DNA of 64,000 bases from DASUBV01 sp036510065 (GTDB lineage: Bacteria > Actinomycetota > Actinomycetes > Streptosporangiales > Streptosporangiaceae), in the NCBI GenBank assembly GCA_036510065.1, contig DATCEO010000156.1:22127-86126 (forward strand). The letters run 5' to 3'. Positions 42,191 to 51,301 of the stretch are shown here, one piece after another. The notes beneath the pieces are model-generated. The model had not been told where the DNA came from. It did no database searches and worked only from the letters and a program-made list of their open reading frames with translations. The translations under genes were made by a program, and so were the position numbers. Each line of letters starts with the position of its first letter. The first letter of the stretch is position 1.

Positions 42191-43579
42191 CTACCGCAGG
42201 TAGGCAAGATGACGGCCGTGCCGCTCGCGGTACTCGGCGATCAGCTCACGGGCCGCGGTGATGCCTGGCACCAGCGGGTGTTCCGACAGGGCGACGGCCG
42301 CCAGCCCGGCGTCGCCGCTCATGGCCGCCTCGACGATGCCGCGCTCGTAGTCCTTGACCTGCTCCACCAGGGCCATGGCCGGCCGCGGCAGCGACGGCAC
42401 GGGCAGCGGCGTCAGCCCGCCCGGCTCCACCCGGGCAGGCAGCTCGACGACGTCGCCCGGCTCCAGGCCCAGGGCCGCGCCGCCGGGCAGGTTGACGATG
42501 ACCTCACCGGGCGCCCGCCCGGACAAGCCGTCGATCACCCGCAGGGCCAGCCCCTCGTAGCCGCCGATCCTCGCGGAGTCGATGGCGGTGGCCCCGGCCG
42601 CGGCGCGCTGCGTCCGCGCCTGGACCTGGCCGTTATCGCCGTCAGTATCGGTTCGCATGTAGGTGTCGCGGCGCACGCCCATCAGCGTGTCATAAGCCGA
42701 CCAGGCGGCCTGCACATCGCCGTCGGCGAAGGCCTTGCTGACCGCGGCCAGCAGCTCGGAGTTCAGCGCCAGGACGTCCTGGCCGCGGCTGGTCCCGGCC
42801 CGCGCGACCTCGCGGACGTACCGGGCGGGATCATAGAAGTAGTAGACGTATTCGGCCGGTATCGCGCCAACCCGGCGGACCACGGCCGGGTCGAAGCCCG
42901 CGAAGCGGTGATCGAAGTGCTGCAGCTCCTCGAACCGGTCCAGGAGCTCGCCGAGGCGCTCCCGGCCGTCGGCTCGCAGCGAGCACACCCAGCCCAGATG
43001 GTTCAGCCCGGCGTAGGAGCCGGCTACCTCGTAACTGCCGGCGTCCACGAACTGCGACAGGCGCGACACGGTGCCACCCGGCGTGTCGCAGACGCCGACC
43101 GCCGAGACCAGGCCCTGGGCGCAGACCGCCTGGGTAATGAGCCCCGCGGGATTGGTGAAGTTGATCAGGACGGCGTCGGGCGCGCAGCGGCTGAGCAGCT
43201 CGCAGTACGCCAGCACCACCGGGATGGTCCGCAGCGCCATCGCGGCGCCGCCCGGGCCGGTCGTCTCCTGGCCCACGATGCCGCGCCGCAGCGCGACCTC
43301 CTCGTCGATGACCCGGCCCGGGTCGCCGCCGACCCGGATGGCCGAGAACACGTAGTCGGCGCCGGTGAACGCCTCGGCGGCGTCACCGGTGACCTGGACC
43401 ACGCCCGGCTGGCCCAGGGCGGCCGCCAGCTCCGCGGCCAGCCGGCAGATCGTGTCCCGGCGCGCGTCGTCCGGCTCAAAGAGGCTGATCTGGTCAAACG
43501 TGCCCGGCCTGCCCGTCAGCACCGCCCGGACGAACGCCGGCATCCGCACGCCGCCACCGCCGAGGATTGCCAGCTTCAC
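42191..43579 (-). CDS. GH4-family 6-phospho-glycosidase, CDTP variant
   Basis: This 462-residue NAD- and Mn-dependent glycosidase has a Rossmann start (MKLAILGGGGVRMPAFV), the TNPAG substrate loop, metal ligands Cys164 (VGVCDTPGG) and His194 (GLNHLGW), and the GH4 text DTYMRTDTDGDNGQ. GH4 enzymes cleave 6-phospho-glucosides or related sugars by oxidation at C3. After the metal Cys this enzyme has Asp (CDTP), like the CDMP of phospho-alpha-glucosidases and unlike the CN(V/I)P of phospho-beta-glucosidases. It may therefore act on another anomer than the GH4 at 52304. It overlaps the PfkB-kinase gene by four bases and is followed by the ROK repressor gene. Confidence 0.88.
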   Translation of the reverse strand: MKLAILGGGGVRMPAFVRAVLTGRPGTFDQISLFEPDDARRDTICRLAAELAAALGQPGVVQVTGDAAEAFTGADYVFSAIRVGGDPGRVIDEEVALRRGIVGQETTGPGGAAMALRTIPVVLAYCELLSRCAPDAVLINFTNPAGLITQAVCAQGLVSAVGVCDTPGGTVSRLSQFVDAGSYEVAGSYAGLNHLGWVCSLRADGRERLGELLDRFEELQHFDHRFAGFDPAVVRRVGAIPAEYVYYFYDPARYVREVARAGTSRGQDVLALNSELLAAVSKAFADGDVQAAWSAYDTLMGVRRDTYMRTDTDGDNGQVQARTQRAAAGATAIDSARIGGYEGLALRVIDGLSGRAPGEVIVNLPGGAALGLEPGDVVELPARVEPGGLTPLPVPSLPRPAMALVEQVKDYERGIVEAAMSGDAGLAAVALSEHPLVPGITAARELIAEYRERHGRHLAYLR

Positions 43580-44592
43580 TGGTCCGCCTCCATCTCCGCG
43601 ATCTCCTGCTCCTGGGTTTCCTGGCCCGTGGTTTCCTGGCCCGTGGTTTCCCGTGCCGCTGTCTGCTGAACCGCGGTCAATATCGCGCCCACCGTCTGCA
43701 TGGCCGAGCTGAAGCCCGCCACCTCGACCTCGCCGACGGCACCGAGCTGGCTGACGGCCGCGGAGCCCGCGGCGTTGGCGGCGGCCACCGCGGAGAGCAG
43801 CGGGGCGCCCTGGACCAGGGCGCCGATGAGCGTCCCGGCGAACGTGTCCCCGGCCCCGGTCAGGTCCCGGACCTCCACCTGGCGGACTCCCGCGCTAACC
43901 TCGGTCACCCCCTCCGGGCCCGCGACCAGCGCCCCGGCCGCGCCGCGGGTGACGACCATCGTGGTCCCCCACGCCGCAGCCGCGGCCACGGCCGCCTCGG
44001 TGCTGCCGGTGCCGGTCAGCCGCTGCAGCTCCGCCTCGTTCGGGACGAAGAGGTCCGCCAGCCGGACGCACTCGATGACGGCATCGCGCCTGCGCTCGTC
44101 GCCGAGGGAGACATCCAGCATCGTCTTGGTTCCCTGGGCGCGGGCGTCGCGCAGGAAGTCAGGCACGCCCGCGCCGCCGTGCAGGTAGCACCAGCGGGGC
44201 CGGGTCTGCCGCAGCACGACCCGCCAGCGGTCGATCTCCGACGGCTCGCCAGCCGGCCAGGGCGGGTTGTGGGTGACGAAGGCCCGGTCGCCGTCGAAGT
44301 TCAGCACCACCGTGATCCCGGCGGACCTGCGGTGCACGCGCACGGACGGACTCAGGTCGACGCCGGCCGTCGCGCAGTATTCCTGCACCACGCCAGAGCC
44401 AAGGTCGTGGCCCAGCACCGTGCACAGGCCGGCCGTAATCCCGGTCCGGGCGGCGGCGCTCGCGCTGGTCACGGCGCCGCCGCAGGACACCGCGAACTCG
44501 TCAGTGAAGATTTCCTCTCCTGGCCCGGGCAGCGTGTGCACGTGGCCGAAGACCAGCTCGAGGAACACCGAGCCGAACGAGATCATGTCCAA
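43576..44592 (-). CDS. PfkB-family carbohydrate kinase
   Basis: This 338-residue sugar kinase has an N-terminal glycine pair region (FAVSCGGAVTSASAAARTG), a lid and the signature DLTGAGDTFAGTLIGALVQGAP, whose Asp is the catalytic base. The substrate may be a free hexose, fructose 6-phosphate, or the sugar set free by GH4. The C-terminal tail has a repetitive QETTGQETTGQE segment from a 15-bp DNA repeat. It is the first gene of the minus-strand run and is coupled by ATGA to the GH4 gene. The divergent promoter with the 27-bp palindrome lies about 400 bp upstream of its start. Confidence 0.88.
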   Translation of the reverse strand: MDMISFGSVFLELVFGHVHTLPGPGEEIFTDEFAVSCGGAVTSASAAARTGITAGLCTVLGHDLGSGVVQEYCATAGVDLSPSVRVHRRSAGITVVLNFDGDRAFVTHNPPWPAGEPSEIDRWRVVLRQTRPRWCYLHGGAGVPDFLRDARAQGTKTMLDVSLGDERRRDAVIECVRLADLFVPNEAELQRLTGTGSTEAAVAAAAAWGTTMVVTRGAAGALVAGPEGVTEVSAGVRQVEVRDLTGAGDTFAGTLIGALVQGAPLLSAVAAANAAGSAAVSQLGAVGEVEVAGFSSAMQTVGAILTAVQQTAARETTGQETTGQETQEQEIAEMEADQ

Positions 44593-44681
44593 CCGAGCAG
44601 TCCTCCCCGTCCCAGGCAGCGATCCTCCAGCCAGAGCCAGTCAGCAATCAGCGCAGTCACCTAGCAGCGCAGCCCAACCAG

Positions 44682-44715
44682 GCAGCCCAGCTAAGCAGGC
44701 AGCCCAGCTAAGCAG
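44682..44715. repeat. 17-bp direct repeat, two copies
   Basis: GCAGCCCAGCTAAGCAG occurs twice in tandem in the 5' leader region of the PfkB gene. Further degenerate AGCGCAG-like pieces flank it. The unit is not a multiple of three and is non-coding. Confidence 0.8.
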
Positions 44716-44980
44716 GCAGTGCGGTCAACCAGCAGCGCAGTCAAGCTAGCAACGCGCCGCCACGGCCGCGAGGGCGATCCCCGTCGGCCGGTCACCGGGC
44801 CGCCCCGCGGGCAGCGCCCGCCGGGCGAGCTGACCGGCACCGGAACGACTGCCCCGGCAGGCACCCAGGCCGCCTGCGCGGCAGAGACCCGGGGCGACTT
44901 TGCGCAGAGACCCAGGCCAGCGTGCACGGCGGCCGCTCTGCCGCTCGTTCCGATGCCGGGTCACATTTCGGCTACGACCC

Positions 44981-45020
44981 TTGTGACCGTTTTGATAGTT
45001 AGGATACTGTCCTAACTATC
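44981..45020 (+). promoter_or_regulatory. 27-bp palindromic operator overlapping a promoter
   Basis: Perfect 11-bp arms, GATAGTTAGGA and TCCTAACTATC, around a 5-bp centre occupy 44994-45020. A possible -35 box TTGTGA (44981-44986) and a -10-like GATACT inside the palindrome drive the plus-strand genes. The arms resemble ROK-family sites (TTAGGA-N5-TCCTAA type), so the ROK repressor of this locus should bind here and control both directions. Confidence 0.7.
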
Positions 45021-45087
45021 TTGATGTAAAGCACACAGTCTGGCCGCTCCGGCCGACGATACGCACGCTTCCCGACAGCGCTGGCAG

Positions 45088-46320
45088 GTGATGGTGGGAC
45101 GTCCCCCGGTCGTGCTCGGCCTGGACTTCGGCGGCACGAAGATTGCCGTCGCGGTCTGTGACCTGCAGGGTAACCGGCTGGCGTCCGCGACCGTGAGCAC
45201 CGGAGCCCGACCGCCCGCGACCACCCGGCGGCCCGGCGGCCCTTCACGAGCCAACGCGGCGCCCGACGGCCGAGCACGTGTCCTGGCCGACGGGCGAGCG
45301 GGTGCCCCAGCCGACGGCCGGGCTGATTCCCTGGCCGACGGCCCCGCTGCCCTGGCCGACGGCGCCCCCGCCCTGGCCGACGGCGGCAGCGCCGCGCAGA
45401 CCGTGTTCCAGCGCGGCATCCGGGCGGCGCGCGGCCTGCTGGCCACCGCTGCGCCGGGCAGCGACCTGGTCGCTGTGGGCGCGGCCACATTCGGCATCCC
45501 CTTCGACGACCGGGTCGAGCTCGCCCCGGCCATCGAGGGCTGGGAGAGCCTCGCGCTCGGCCGCGAGCTTCGGGAGGCGTTCCGCGGGGCGGTGGTCGAG
45601 ATGGCCACCGACGCGAAGGCCGCCGCCGCCGCCGAGTTCCGGTGGGGGGCCTTGCGCGGCTGCGATCCCGGCGTCTACCTCAACCTCGGGACGGGCCTGT
45701 CGGCGGCCCTGGTAGCCGGCGGCCAGGTCATCGCGGGCGGCAACGGCGCCGCCGGCGAGATCGGTTACAACCTGCGGGCCCTGTCCGACGTCGGCCTGGA
45801 GCTCGGCCGGCGCACGATGCTCGAGGAGCGGGTGAGCGGGCTGGCCCTCGCCCGCCGGGCCAGCAACCTGCCCGGCCGGCCGCGGCCGCTGAGCGGGGCC
45901 GACGTCTTCGCCGCCGGGCCGGGCGACAAGGCGCTCAGCGAGCTGATCACGGAGTTCACCGACGAGCTTGCGTTTCACCTGGTCAATCTGGCCATTCTGG
46001 TCAATCCGGCGCGGATCGCGGTGGGCGGCGGCCTGGTCCGGTCCTGGGACCGGATCGGCCCGCGGCTCGGCGACGCGCTCCGCGCCGGGCCGCCGTTCCC
46101 GCCGGAACTGGTGCTGGCGCACTTCCCCTATGACGCGCCGCTGCTCGGGGCCGTGGCCCTGGCCGTCAGCGCCGCCGACCGGGCCACCGCTCCCACCACA
46201 GGTACTCCCGTCGCCACTTTCGTCCCAATCGTCCCGGAGGCAACAAAAATAACTCCGGACACGGACGGCACGAGAATCACGAGCGGGACTTTGAATAACA
46301 ACACGCACTATCAGGCATGA
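45088..46320 (+). CDS. ROK-family sugar kinase (or kinase-like protein) without DNA-binding domain
   Basis: This 410-residue protein starts VVLGLDFGGTKIAVAVCD, the phosphate-1 loop of ROK kinases, and continues with VGAATFGIPFDDRVELAPAI, DAKAAAAAEFRWGA, YLNLGTGLSAALVAGG and NGAAGEIGYNL. The usual zinc-finger cysteines are not obvious. Between residues of about 35 and 100 it has an inserted ADGRAGAPADG-type repeat encoded by 18- to 21-bp DNA repeats, and it ends with a Thr-rich tail (TPVATFVPIVPE). ROK members phosphorylate glucose, GlcNAc or beta-glucosides such as cellobiose. It is first gene of the plus-strand run under the palindrome. Start GTG 45088 or ATG 45091. Confidence 0.85.
   Translation: MMVGRPPVVLGLDFGGTKIAVAVCDLQGNRLASATVSTGARPPATTRRPGGPSRANAAPDGRARVLADGRAGAPADGRADSLADGPAALADGAPALADGGSAAQTVFQRGIRAARGLLATAAPGSDLVAVGAATFGIPFDDRVELAPAIEGWESLALGRELREAFRGAVVEMATDAKAAAAAEFRWGALRGCDPGVYLNLGTGLSAALVAGGQVIAGGNGAAGEIGYNLRALSDVGLELGRRTMLEERVSGLALARRASNLPGRPRPLSGADVFAAGPGDKALSELITEFTDELAFHLVNLAILVNPARIAVGGGLVRSWDRIGPRLGDALRAGPPFPPELVLAHFPYDAPLLGAVALAVSAADRATAPTTGTPVATFVPIVPEATKITPDTDGTRITSGTLNNNTHYQA
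45281..45384. repeat. CTGGCCGACGG-based minisatellite in the ROK kinase gene
   Basis: About five imperfect copies of a unit centred on CTGGCCGACGG(C/G), spaced 15 to 24 bp, encode the ALADG/APADG repeats. All spacings are multiples of three. Confidence 0.75.
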
Positions 46321-46381
46321 AAGGTACGCTACATGCCTCCTCGCGGCGGCACAGAGGCCTCGGGCCGCATCATCTCCGGCG

Positions 46382-46438
46382 CCTGCGCAGCGCGGCCGGC
46401 CTCAGGCCAGCGATGGCCGGCCGGGCCTGCTGCGCAGG
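46382..46438. other. Strong hairpin between the ROK kinase and substrate-binding-protein genes
   Basis: Outer arms CCTGCGCAG / CTGCGCAGG and inner arms GGCCGGCC / GGCCGGCC form a long GC-rich stem-loop between the kinase stop and the lipoprotein start. It may terminate some transcripts, or protect the highly expressed binding-protein mRNA. Confidence 0.6.
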
Positions 46439-46465
46439 ACTCATCCCCCCTGAAGGGCTAGGCAT

Positions 46466-48133
46466 ATGAAACGACTTATGTCGATCGGGGTCATCCTCGT
46501 GGCCAGCCTGCTGGCGGCCGCGTGCGGGACCAGTTCCTCCTCGAACTCGGGATCCGGCGGCTCGTCAGGCGCTAGCGGCGTGCTGACCATCGACAACGAG
46601 AGCGGCAGCCTGTGGACCTGTAGCTTCAACCCCTACAACCTGTCGGTCATCAGCTACTCGTTCGGACCCGTCTACGAGCCGCTGGTCTTCGTCAACACGC
46701 TGCAGAACGCCAAGGCCACCCCCTGGCTGGCCACGGCCTGGACCTACAGCAACGGCAACAAGACGCTCACCTTCACCATCCGCAACGGGGTCAAGTGGAG
46801 CGACGGGAAGCCGATGACCGCCGCGGACGTGGTCTACAGCTTCAACCTGTTGAAGCAGAACAAGGCCCTGGACATCAACGCGGTCTGGTCGGTGCTGTCC
46901 AGCGTGACCCAGAAGGGCGCCAACCAGGTCGTGATGACCTTCAAGGCCCCGGCCACGAACTACTTCTATTACATCGCCGACCAGGTCGCGATCGTCCCGC
47001 AGCACATCTGGTCGAAGATCGCCGACCCGGTGAAGTACCCGGACACCAAGCCGGTCGGCACCGGCGCGTTCACCACCTCGTGCACGGCCCAGAACATCGT
47101 CTACACGGCCAACCCGCACTACTACGTGCCCGGCGAGCCGAAGCTGAAGACGATCAACTACCCGGCCTTCACCAGCAACGACACCGCCAACACCTACCTG
47201 GCCAACGGCCAGGCCCAGTGGGGTAGCCAGTTCATCCCGAGTATCAGCAAGTTCTACCTGTCCAAGAGCGCCGACAATCACTACTGGTTCCCGCCGGTGG
47301 CCAACGTGTCGATGTTCATCAACCTGAAGAACCCGGTCCTGAGTAACGTGGCCGTGCGGCAGGCCATGGCGTACGCGGTCGACCGGTCACGCGCCTCGCA
47401 GATCGGCGAGTACGGCTACGAGCCCCCCTCCAACCAGACCGGCACCGTCACGCCGACGTTCTCCAGCTGGCTGGACAGCTCCGAGGCGGCCGCCTACGGA
47501 AACAACTACGCCTACAACCCGGCCAAGGCCCTCTCGATCCTCAAGGCCGCGGGCTACACCAAGGGCTCCGACGGCATCATGGCCAAGGGCGGCCAGAAGC
47601 TGTCCTTCTCCATCATCAACAACGGCGGCTTCTCGGACTGGGTGGCGGCGGTCAACGTTCTGCAGGCCAGCCTCAAGGCGGTCGGCATCCAGCTCACGCC
47701 CAAGAACCTGGCCGCCCCCGCCTACGAGGCGGCCCTGTACAACGGCAACTACCAGCTGGCCTACGGCAGCGAGACCGGCGGCCCCACCCCGTACTACGAG
47801 CTGCGGCAGTGGCTGTACTCGGCTAACTCGGCCCCCATCGGCCAGGCGGCCGGCTCGAACTTCGAGCGGTACTCCAACAGCTCGACCGACGCGCTGATCA
47901 ACGCCTACGGCAACACCGCCAGCACGTCCCAGCAGCACGCCATCGTGAGCAAGCTGGAGCTGGTCATGCTGAAGGAAGTCCCGGTCATCCCGGTGACCGA
48001 GTCGGTCGACTGGTACCAGTACAGCACCGCCAACTTCAAGGGCTGGGTCACCCAGAGCAACCCGTACGCCCAGCCCGCGGCCTACAGCTACCCGGACTGG
48101 GGCCAGATGATGATGCAGGTCGGGCCGAAGTAA
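46466..48133 (+). CDS. ABC transporter substrate-binding lipoprotein, family 5 (OppA/DppA-like)
   Basis: This 555-residue exported lipoprotein (MKRLMSIGVILVASLLAAAC, lipobox Cys20) has family 5 solute-binding text: YEPLVFVNTLQNAKATPWLA, WTYSNGNKTLTFTIRNGVKWSDGKPMTAADVV-type residues, MFINLKNPVLSNVAVRQAM and AYAVDRSRASQIGEYG. Family 5 members bind peptides, but several, such as the cellobiose-binding protein of Thermotoga, bind oligosaccharides. With two GH4 enzymes and three kinases around it, a di- or oligosaccharide ligand is likely. It opens a transporter run with a permease, a fused permease-ATPase and an ATPase. Confidence 0.9.
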   Translation: MKRLMSIGVILVASLLAAACGTSSSSNSGSGGSSGASGVLTIDNESGSLWTCSFNPYNLSVISYSFGPVYEPLVFVNTLQNAKATPWLATAWTYSNGNKTLTFTIRNGVKWSDGKPMTAADVVYSFNLLKQNKALDINAVWSVLSSVTQKGANQVVMTFKAPATNYFYYIADQVAIVPQHIWSKIADPVKYPDTKPVGTGAFTTSCTAQNIVYTANPHYYVPGEPKLKTINYPAFTSNDTANTYLANGQAQWGSQFIPSISKFYLSKSADNHYWFPPVANVSMFINLKNPVLSNVAVRQAMAYAVDRSRASQIGEYGYEPPSNQTGTVTPTFSSWLDSSEAAAYGNNYAYNPAKALSILKAAGYTKGSDGIMAKGGQKLSFSIINNGGFSDWVAAVNVLQASLKAVGIQLTPKNLAAPAYEAALYNGNYQLAYGSETGGPTPYYELRQWLYSANSAPIGQAAGSNFERYSNSSTDALINAYGNTASTSQQHAIVSKLELVMLKEVPVIPVTESVDWYQYSTANFKGWVTQSNPYAQPAAYSYPDWGQMMMQVGPK

Positions 48134-48235
48134 CCGACGCGGGCCGGTGCGTGCCGCCGCGGCGGGGCGCACCGGCCCGGTATCCGCGCAATCGGAGGTA
48201 ACGGATGAGGCGTCGATGATGGCCCGGAGGAGATC

Positions 48236-49219
48236 GTGAGGTTCGTTCTCCGCCGCCTGGGCTTCTTCGTGCTGACCATGTGGGCGGCGCTTACCCTGAA
48301 CTTCTTCCTGCCGCGGCTGATGCCGGGCAACCCGGCGCTGGCCATGATGGGCAAGTTCCGCGGCCCGGTGACCGGCCAGGCGCTCAAGGCGCTGGAGGTG
48401 GCGTTCGGCGTCAACACCCACCGCAGCCTGATCTCGCAGTACTTCGCCTACCTGGGTGACGTGCTGACCGGCAAGTTCGGCACGTCGCTGTACTTCTATC
48501 CCGAGTCCGTCGGCCGGGTGATCCTCGACGCGATCCCCTGGACGATCGGGCTCGTGGGCGTGACCACGGTGCTCGCGTTCCTCCTGGGGACCGGAGTCGG
48601 CATCGTGGCCGCCTGGCGGCACGGCGGCCTGGCCGACAGCATCCTGCCGCCGGTGTTCGTGATCACCTCGGCGATCCCGTACTTCTGGATCGGCATGATG
48701 CTCATCCTGGTCTTCGCCGAGAAGCTGCGGTGGCTGCCCGCCTCGGGCAACTTCGATATCACGATGACCCCCGCGCTCACCCCCGCGTTCATCGGCAACG
48801 TCCTGCAGCACGCGATCCTGCCCGCGGCCGCCCTGCTGATCACCACCATCGGCACCTGGGTGCTGACCATGCGCAACACCATGGTGACCACGCTGGCCGA
48901 GGACTACGTGCGGATGGCCAGGGCCAAGGGCCTGCCGGGCCGGCGGATCATGCTCGACTACGCGGCCCGCAACGCCATCCTGCCCAACCTGACCGGGTTC
49001 GCCATGTCGCTGGGCTTCGTGGTCGGCGGCGCCATCCTGGTGGAGTACGTGTTCAATTATCCCGGCGTGGGCTACATGCTGCTGCAGGCGGTGAACAACG
49101 AGGACTACCCGCTGATGCAGGCCCTGTTCCTGCTGATCACCGTGGCGGTGCTGGTGGCGATCCTGATCGCCGACCTCGCCACCGCCCTGTTCGATCCCCG
49201 CACCCGGACGGGGGGGTAG
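48236..49219 (+). CDS. ABC transporter permease (DppB/OppB type)
   Basis: This 327-residue permease has six membrane helices and starts with GTG (MRFVLRRLGFFVLTMWAAL), with GGAGGAG six bases upstream. The family text includes FLPRLMPGNPALAMMG, FRSYFWIGMMLILVF-like residues and the EAA-type loop VTTLAEDYVRMARAKGLPGRRIMLDYAARNA, which contacts the ATPases. It is followed after three bases by the gene of the fused second permease and ATPase. The imported substrate follows the neighbouring binding protein. Confidence 0.92.
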   Translation: MRFVLRRLGFFVLTMWAALTLNFFLPRLMPGNPALAMMGKFRGPVTGQALKALEVAFGVNTHRSLISQYFAYLGDVLTGKFGTSLYFYPESVGRVILDAIPWTIGLVGVTTVLAFLLGTGVGIVAAWRHGGLADSILPPVFVITSAIPYFWIGMMLILVFAEKLRWLPASGNFDITMTPALTPAFIGNVLQHAILPAAALLITTIGTWVLTMRNTMVTTLAEDYVRMARAKGLPGRRIMLDYAARNAILPNLTGFAMSLGFVVGGAILVEYVFNYPGVGYMLLQAVNNEDYPLMQALFLLITVAVLVAILIADLATALFDPRTRTGG

Positions 49220-49222
49220 GCC

Positions 49223-51301
49223 ATGGCCATGGGACCCGTCTCCGCGACAGCGGGCCCGGCAGCGTCGCCGGACCTGGCGCTGATGCCCGCCGGGGCGCCC
49301 CGGCGGGGCGGCCGTCCGGCGCTGAGCCGGCTTTTCCGCGCCGTGCGCTCGAGCCGCAAGGCCACCGCGGGAACCGTGCTGCTGGTGATCTTCATCCTGG
49401 TGGCCCTGTTCCCCGGCGTCATCGCTCACGATCCGCCGAACGCCTCCATCTACCCACGGGCTCTCGGGCCGTCCGCGCAGCACCTGCTCGGCACGACCGC
49501 GCTCGGCCAGGACATCTTCGCCCAGGCCATCTTCGGGACCCGTCAGGTGCTGATCATCGCCATCGGGGTGGGCCTGTTCTCCACCGCCGTGGCCGTCCTG
49601 ATCGGCGTCGCCGCCGCCTACCTCGGCGGCCTGTGGGACGGCAGCCTGGGTCTGCTGACCGACGTGCTGCTGGTCATCCCGCTGTTCCCGCTGCTCATCG
49701 TCATCGCCACCTACGTGCAGAACGCCGGCACCGCGGTACTGGTCCTGGTGCTGACCCTGACCGGCTGGTCGTATACCGCGCGGCAGCTGCGGGCCCAGGC
49801 GCTGTCGCTGCGCCACCGGGATTTCCTGGAGGCGGCCCGGGTGCGCGGCGAGCGGCGGCTGTACATCATCCTGGTCGAGATCATCCCGACGATGACGTCG
49901 CTGATCGTGGCCAGCTTCATGACCAACGCGCTGTACGCGGTGCTGTTCGGCTCCAGCCTGCAGTTCATCGGCCTCGGTGACCCGAACACGGTGAGCTGGG
50001 GCACGATGCTCTACTGGGCCGAGAACAACGAGGCCCTGCAGACCGGCCAGTACCTGTGGGCCATCGTGCCCGGCGTGCTGATCGTGACCCTCGGCGCGGC
50101 CTTCGCCCTGATCAACTACGCCTTCGACGAGATCGGCAACCCGGCCCTGCGGCCGGTGCGCGGCCGCCGTGGCCGGCGTGGGCGGCTGCCCGCCGTGGCC
50201 CGGCCGGCGCCGGCCGCAGCAGGACCGGCCACCGCTGACCTGGCGACCGCGCAGTCCCCGGCGGCAGGCCAGCTCACGGGCCCGGGAGGCGCGATCCTGG
50301 AGGTCCGCGACCTGACGGTGACCTATGCGATGGAACGCGGCACGGTCACGGCCGTGGACCGGGTCAGCCTGGACGTGGCCCCGGGCGAGTTCGTCGGGAT
50401 CGTCGGCGAGTCCGGCTGCGGCAAGTCCACGCTGCTGTTCGCGATCGCGCAGCTGCTGGCCGGCCCGGCCGCGATTACCGGCGGCAGCGTGGTGTTCAAG
50501 GGCCGGAGCCTGGTCGGCCTCACCGACACCCAGCTCGCGGCGGTGCGCTGGAAGGACCTGTCGGTCGTCATGCAGAGCGCGATGAACGCGCTGAACCCGG
50601 TCAAGTCCATCGGCGCGCAGTTCAAGGACGCCATGCGCGCGCACGGCGTGTCGTCCCGGCAGGAGATCGCCGACCGGTCGGCCGAGGTGCTCAAGATGGT
50701 GGGCATCGACTCCGCGCACCTCAAGAGCCACCCGCATCAGCTGTCGGGCGGCATGCGGCAGCGCGCGATGATCGCGATGGCGATGCTCTTCACGCCAGAC
50801 CTGGTGATCATGGATGAGCCCACCTCGGCGCTCGACGTGGTCGCGCAGCGGTCGCTGATGGTGCAGATCAAGGAGCTGCAGCAGCAGTACGGCTTCGCGG
50901 TCATCTTCGTGACCCACGACATGTCGCTGGTCAGCCACTTCTCCGACCGGCTGCTGGTCATGTACGCGGGCCAGGTGGCCGAGCTGGGCGCCACCCGCGA
51001 GGTGTTCGACTCCCCGCTGCACCCGTACACCGCGGGCCTGATGGAGGCCTTCCCGTCGATCCGGGGCCCGCGGGTCGAGCTGAGCGGGATTCCCGGCACC
51101 CCGCCGGACCTGAGCCGGCCGCCGGCCGGCTGCCGCTTCGCTCCCCGCTGCCCGCGGGCGACGACGCGCTGCGCGGCTGATCGGCCCGAGCTGTACCAGA
51201 TCGGCGCCACCCAGGTGCGCTGCCTGCTGCACGAGCACGGCCGTAATAGCGGGATCGCCGACCCGGACCTGACCGGCCCGCAGGGGGTAAGCAGTGACTG
51301 A
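49223..51301 (+). CDS. ABC transporter fused permease (DppC type) and ATP-binding protein (DppD type)
   Basis: This 692-residue protein joins a DppC-like permease (about residues 1-310) to an ATPase (about 356-692) by a Pro/Ala/Arg-rich linker. The permease has HLLGTTALGQDIFAQAIFGT and the loop HRDFLEAARVRGERRLYII. The ATPase has Walker A VGESGCGKSTLL near residue 394, signature LSGGMRQRAMIAMAM, Walker B DLVIMDEPTSALD, and a C-terminal oligopeptide-transporter cluster CRFAPRCPRATTRC. Fusions of this kind are known in actinomycetes. The overlap with the next gene is eight bases. Confidence 0.92.
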   Translation: MAMGPVSATAGPAASPDLALMPAGAPRRGGRPALSRLFRAVRSSRKATAGTVLLVIFILVALFPGVIAHDPPNASIYPRALGPSAQHLLGTTALGQDIFAQAIFGTRQVLIIAIGVGLFSTAVAVLIGVAAAYLGGLWDGSLGLLTDVLLVIPLFPLLIVIATYVQNAGTAVLVLVLTLTGWSYTARQLRAQALSLRHRDFLEAARVRGERRLYIILVEIIPTMTSLIVASFMTNALYAVLFGSSLQFIGLGDPNTVSWGTMLYWAENNEALQTGQYLWAIVPGVLIVTLGAAFALINYAFDEIGNPALRPVRGRRGRRGRLPAVARPAPAAAGPATADLATAQSPAAGQLTGPGGAILEVRDLTVTYAMERGTVTAVDRVSLDVAPGEFVGIVGESGCGKSTLLFAIAQLLAGPAAITGGSVVFKGRSLVGLTDTQLAAVRWKDLSVVMQSAMNALNPVKSIGAQFKDAMRAHGVSSRQEIADRSAEVLKMVGIDSAHLKSHPHQLSGGMRQRAMIAMAMLFTPDLVIMDEPTSALDVVAQRSLMVQIKELQQQYGFAVIFVTHDMSLVSHFSDRLLVMYAGQVAELGATREVFDSPLHPYTAGLMEAFPSIRGPRVELSGIPGTPPDLSRPPAGCRFAPRCPRATTRCAADRPELYQIGATQVRCLLHEHGRNSGIADPDLTGPQGVSSD

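Larger units (their letters stand above)
44593..45087. other. Divergent regulatory region of the GH4 locus
   Basis: The 495 bp between the divergent kinase genes hold a short direct repeat (44682-44715) and the large palindrome at 44994-45020. The region around 44975-45030 is clearly AT-richer than the surroundings, as expected for a promoter. I see no credible gene in it. Confidence 0.55.
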
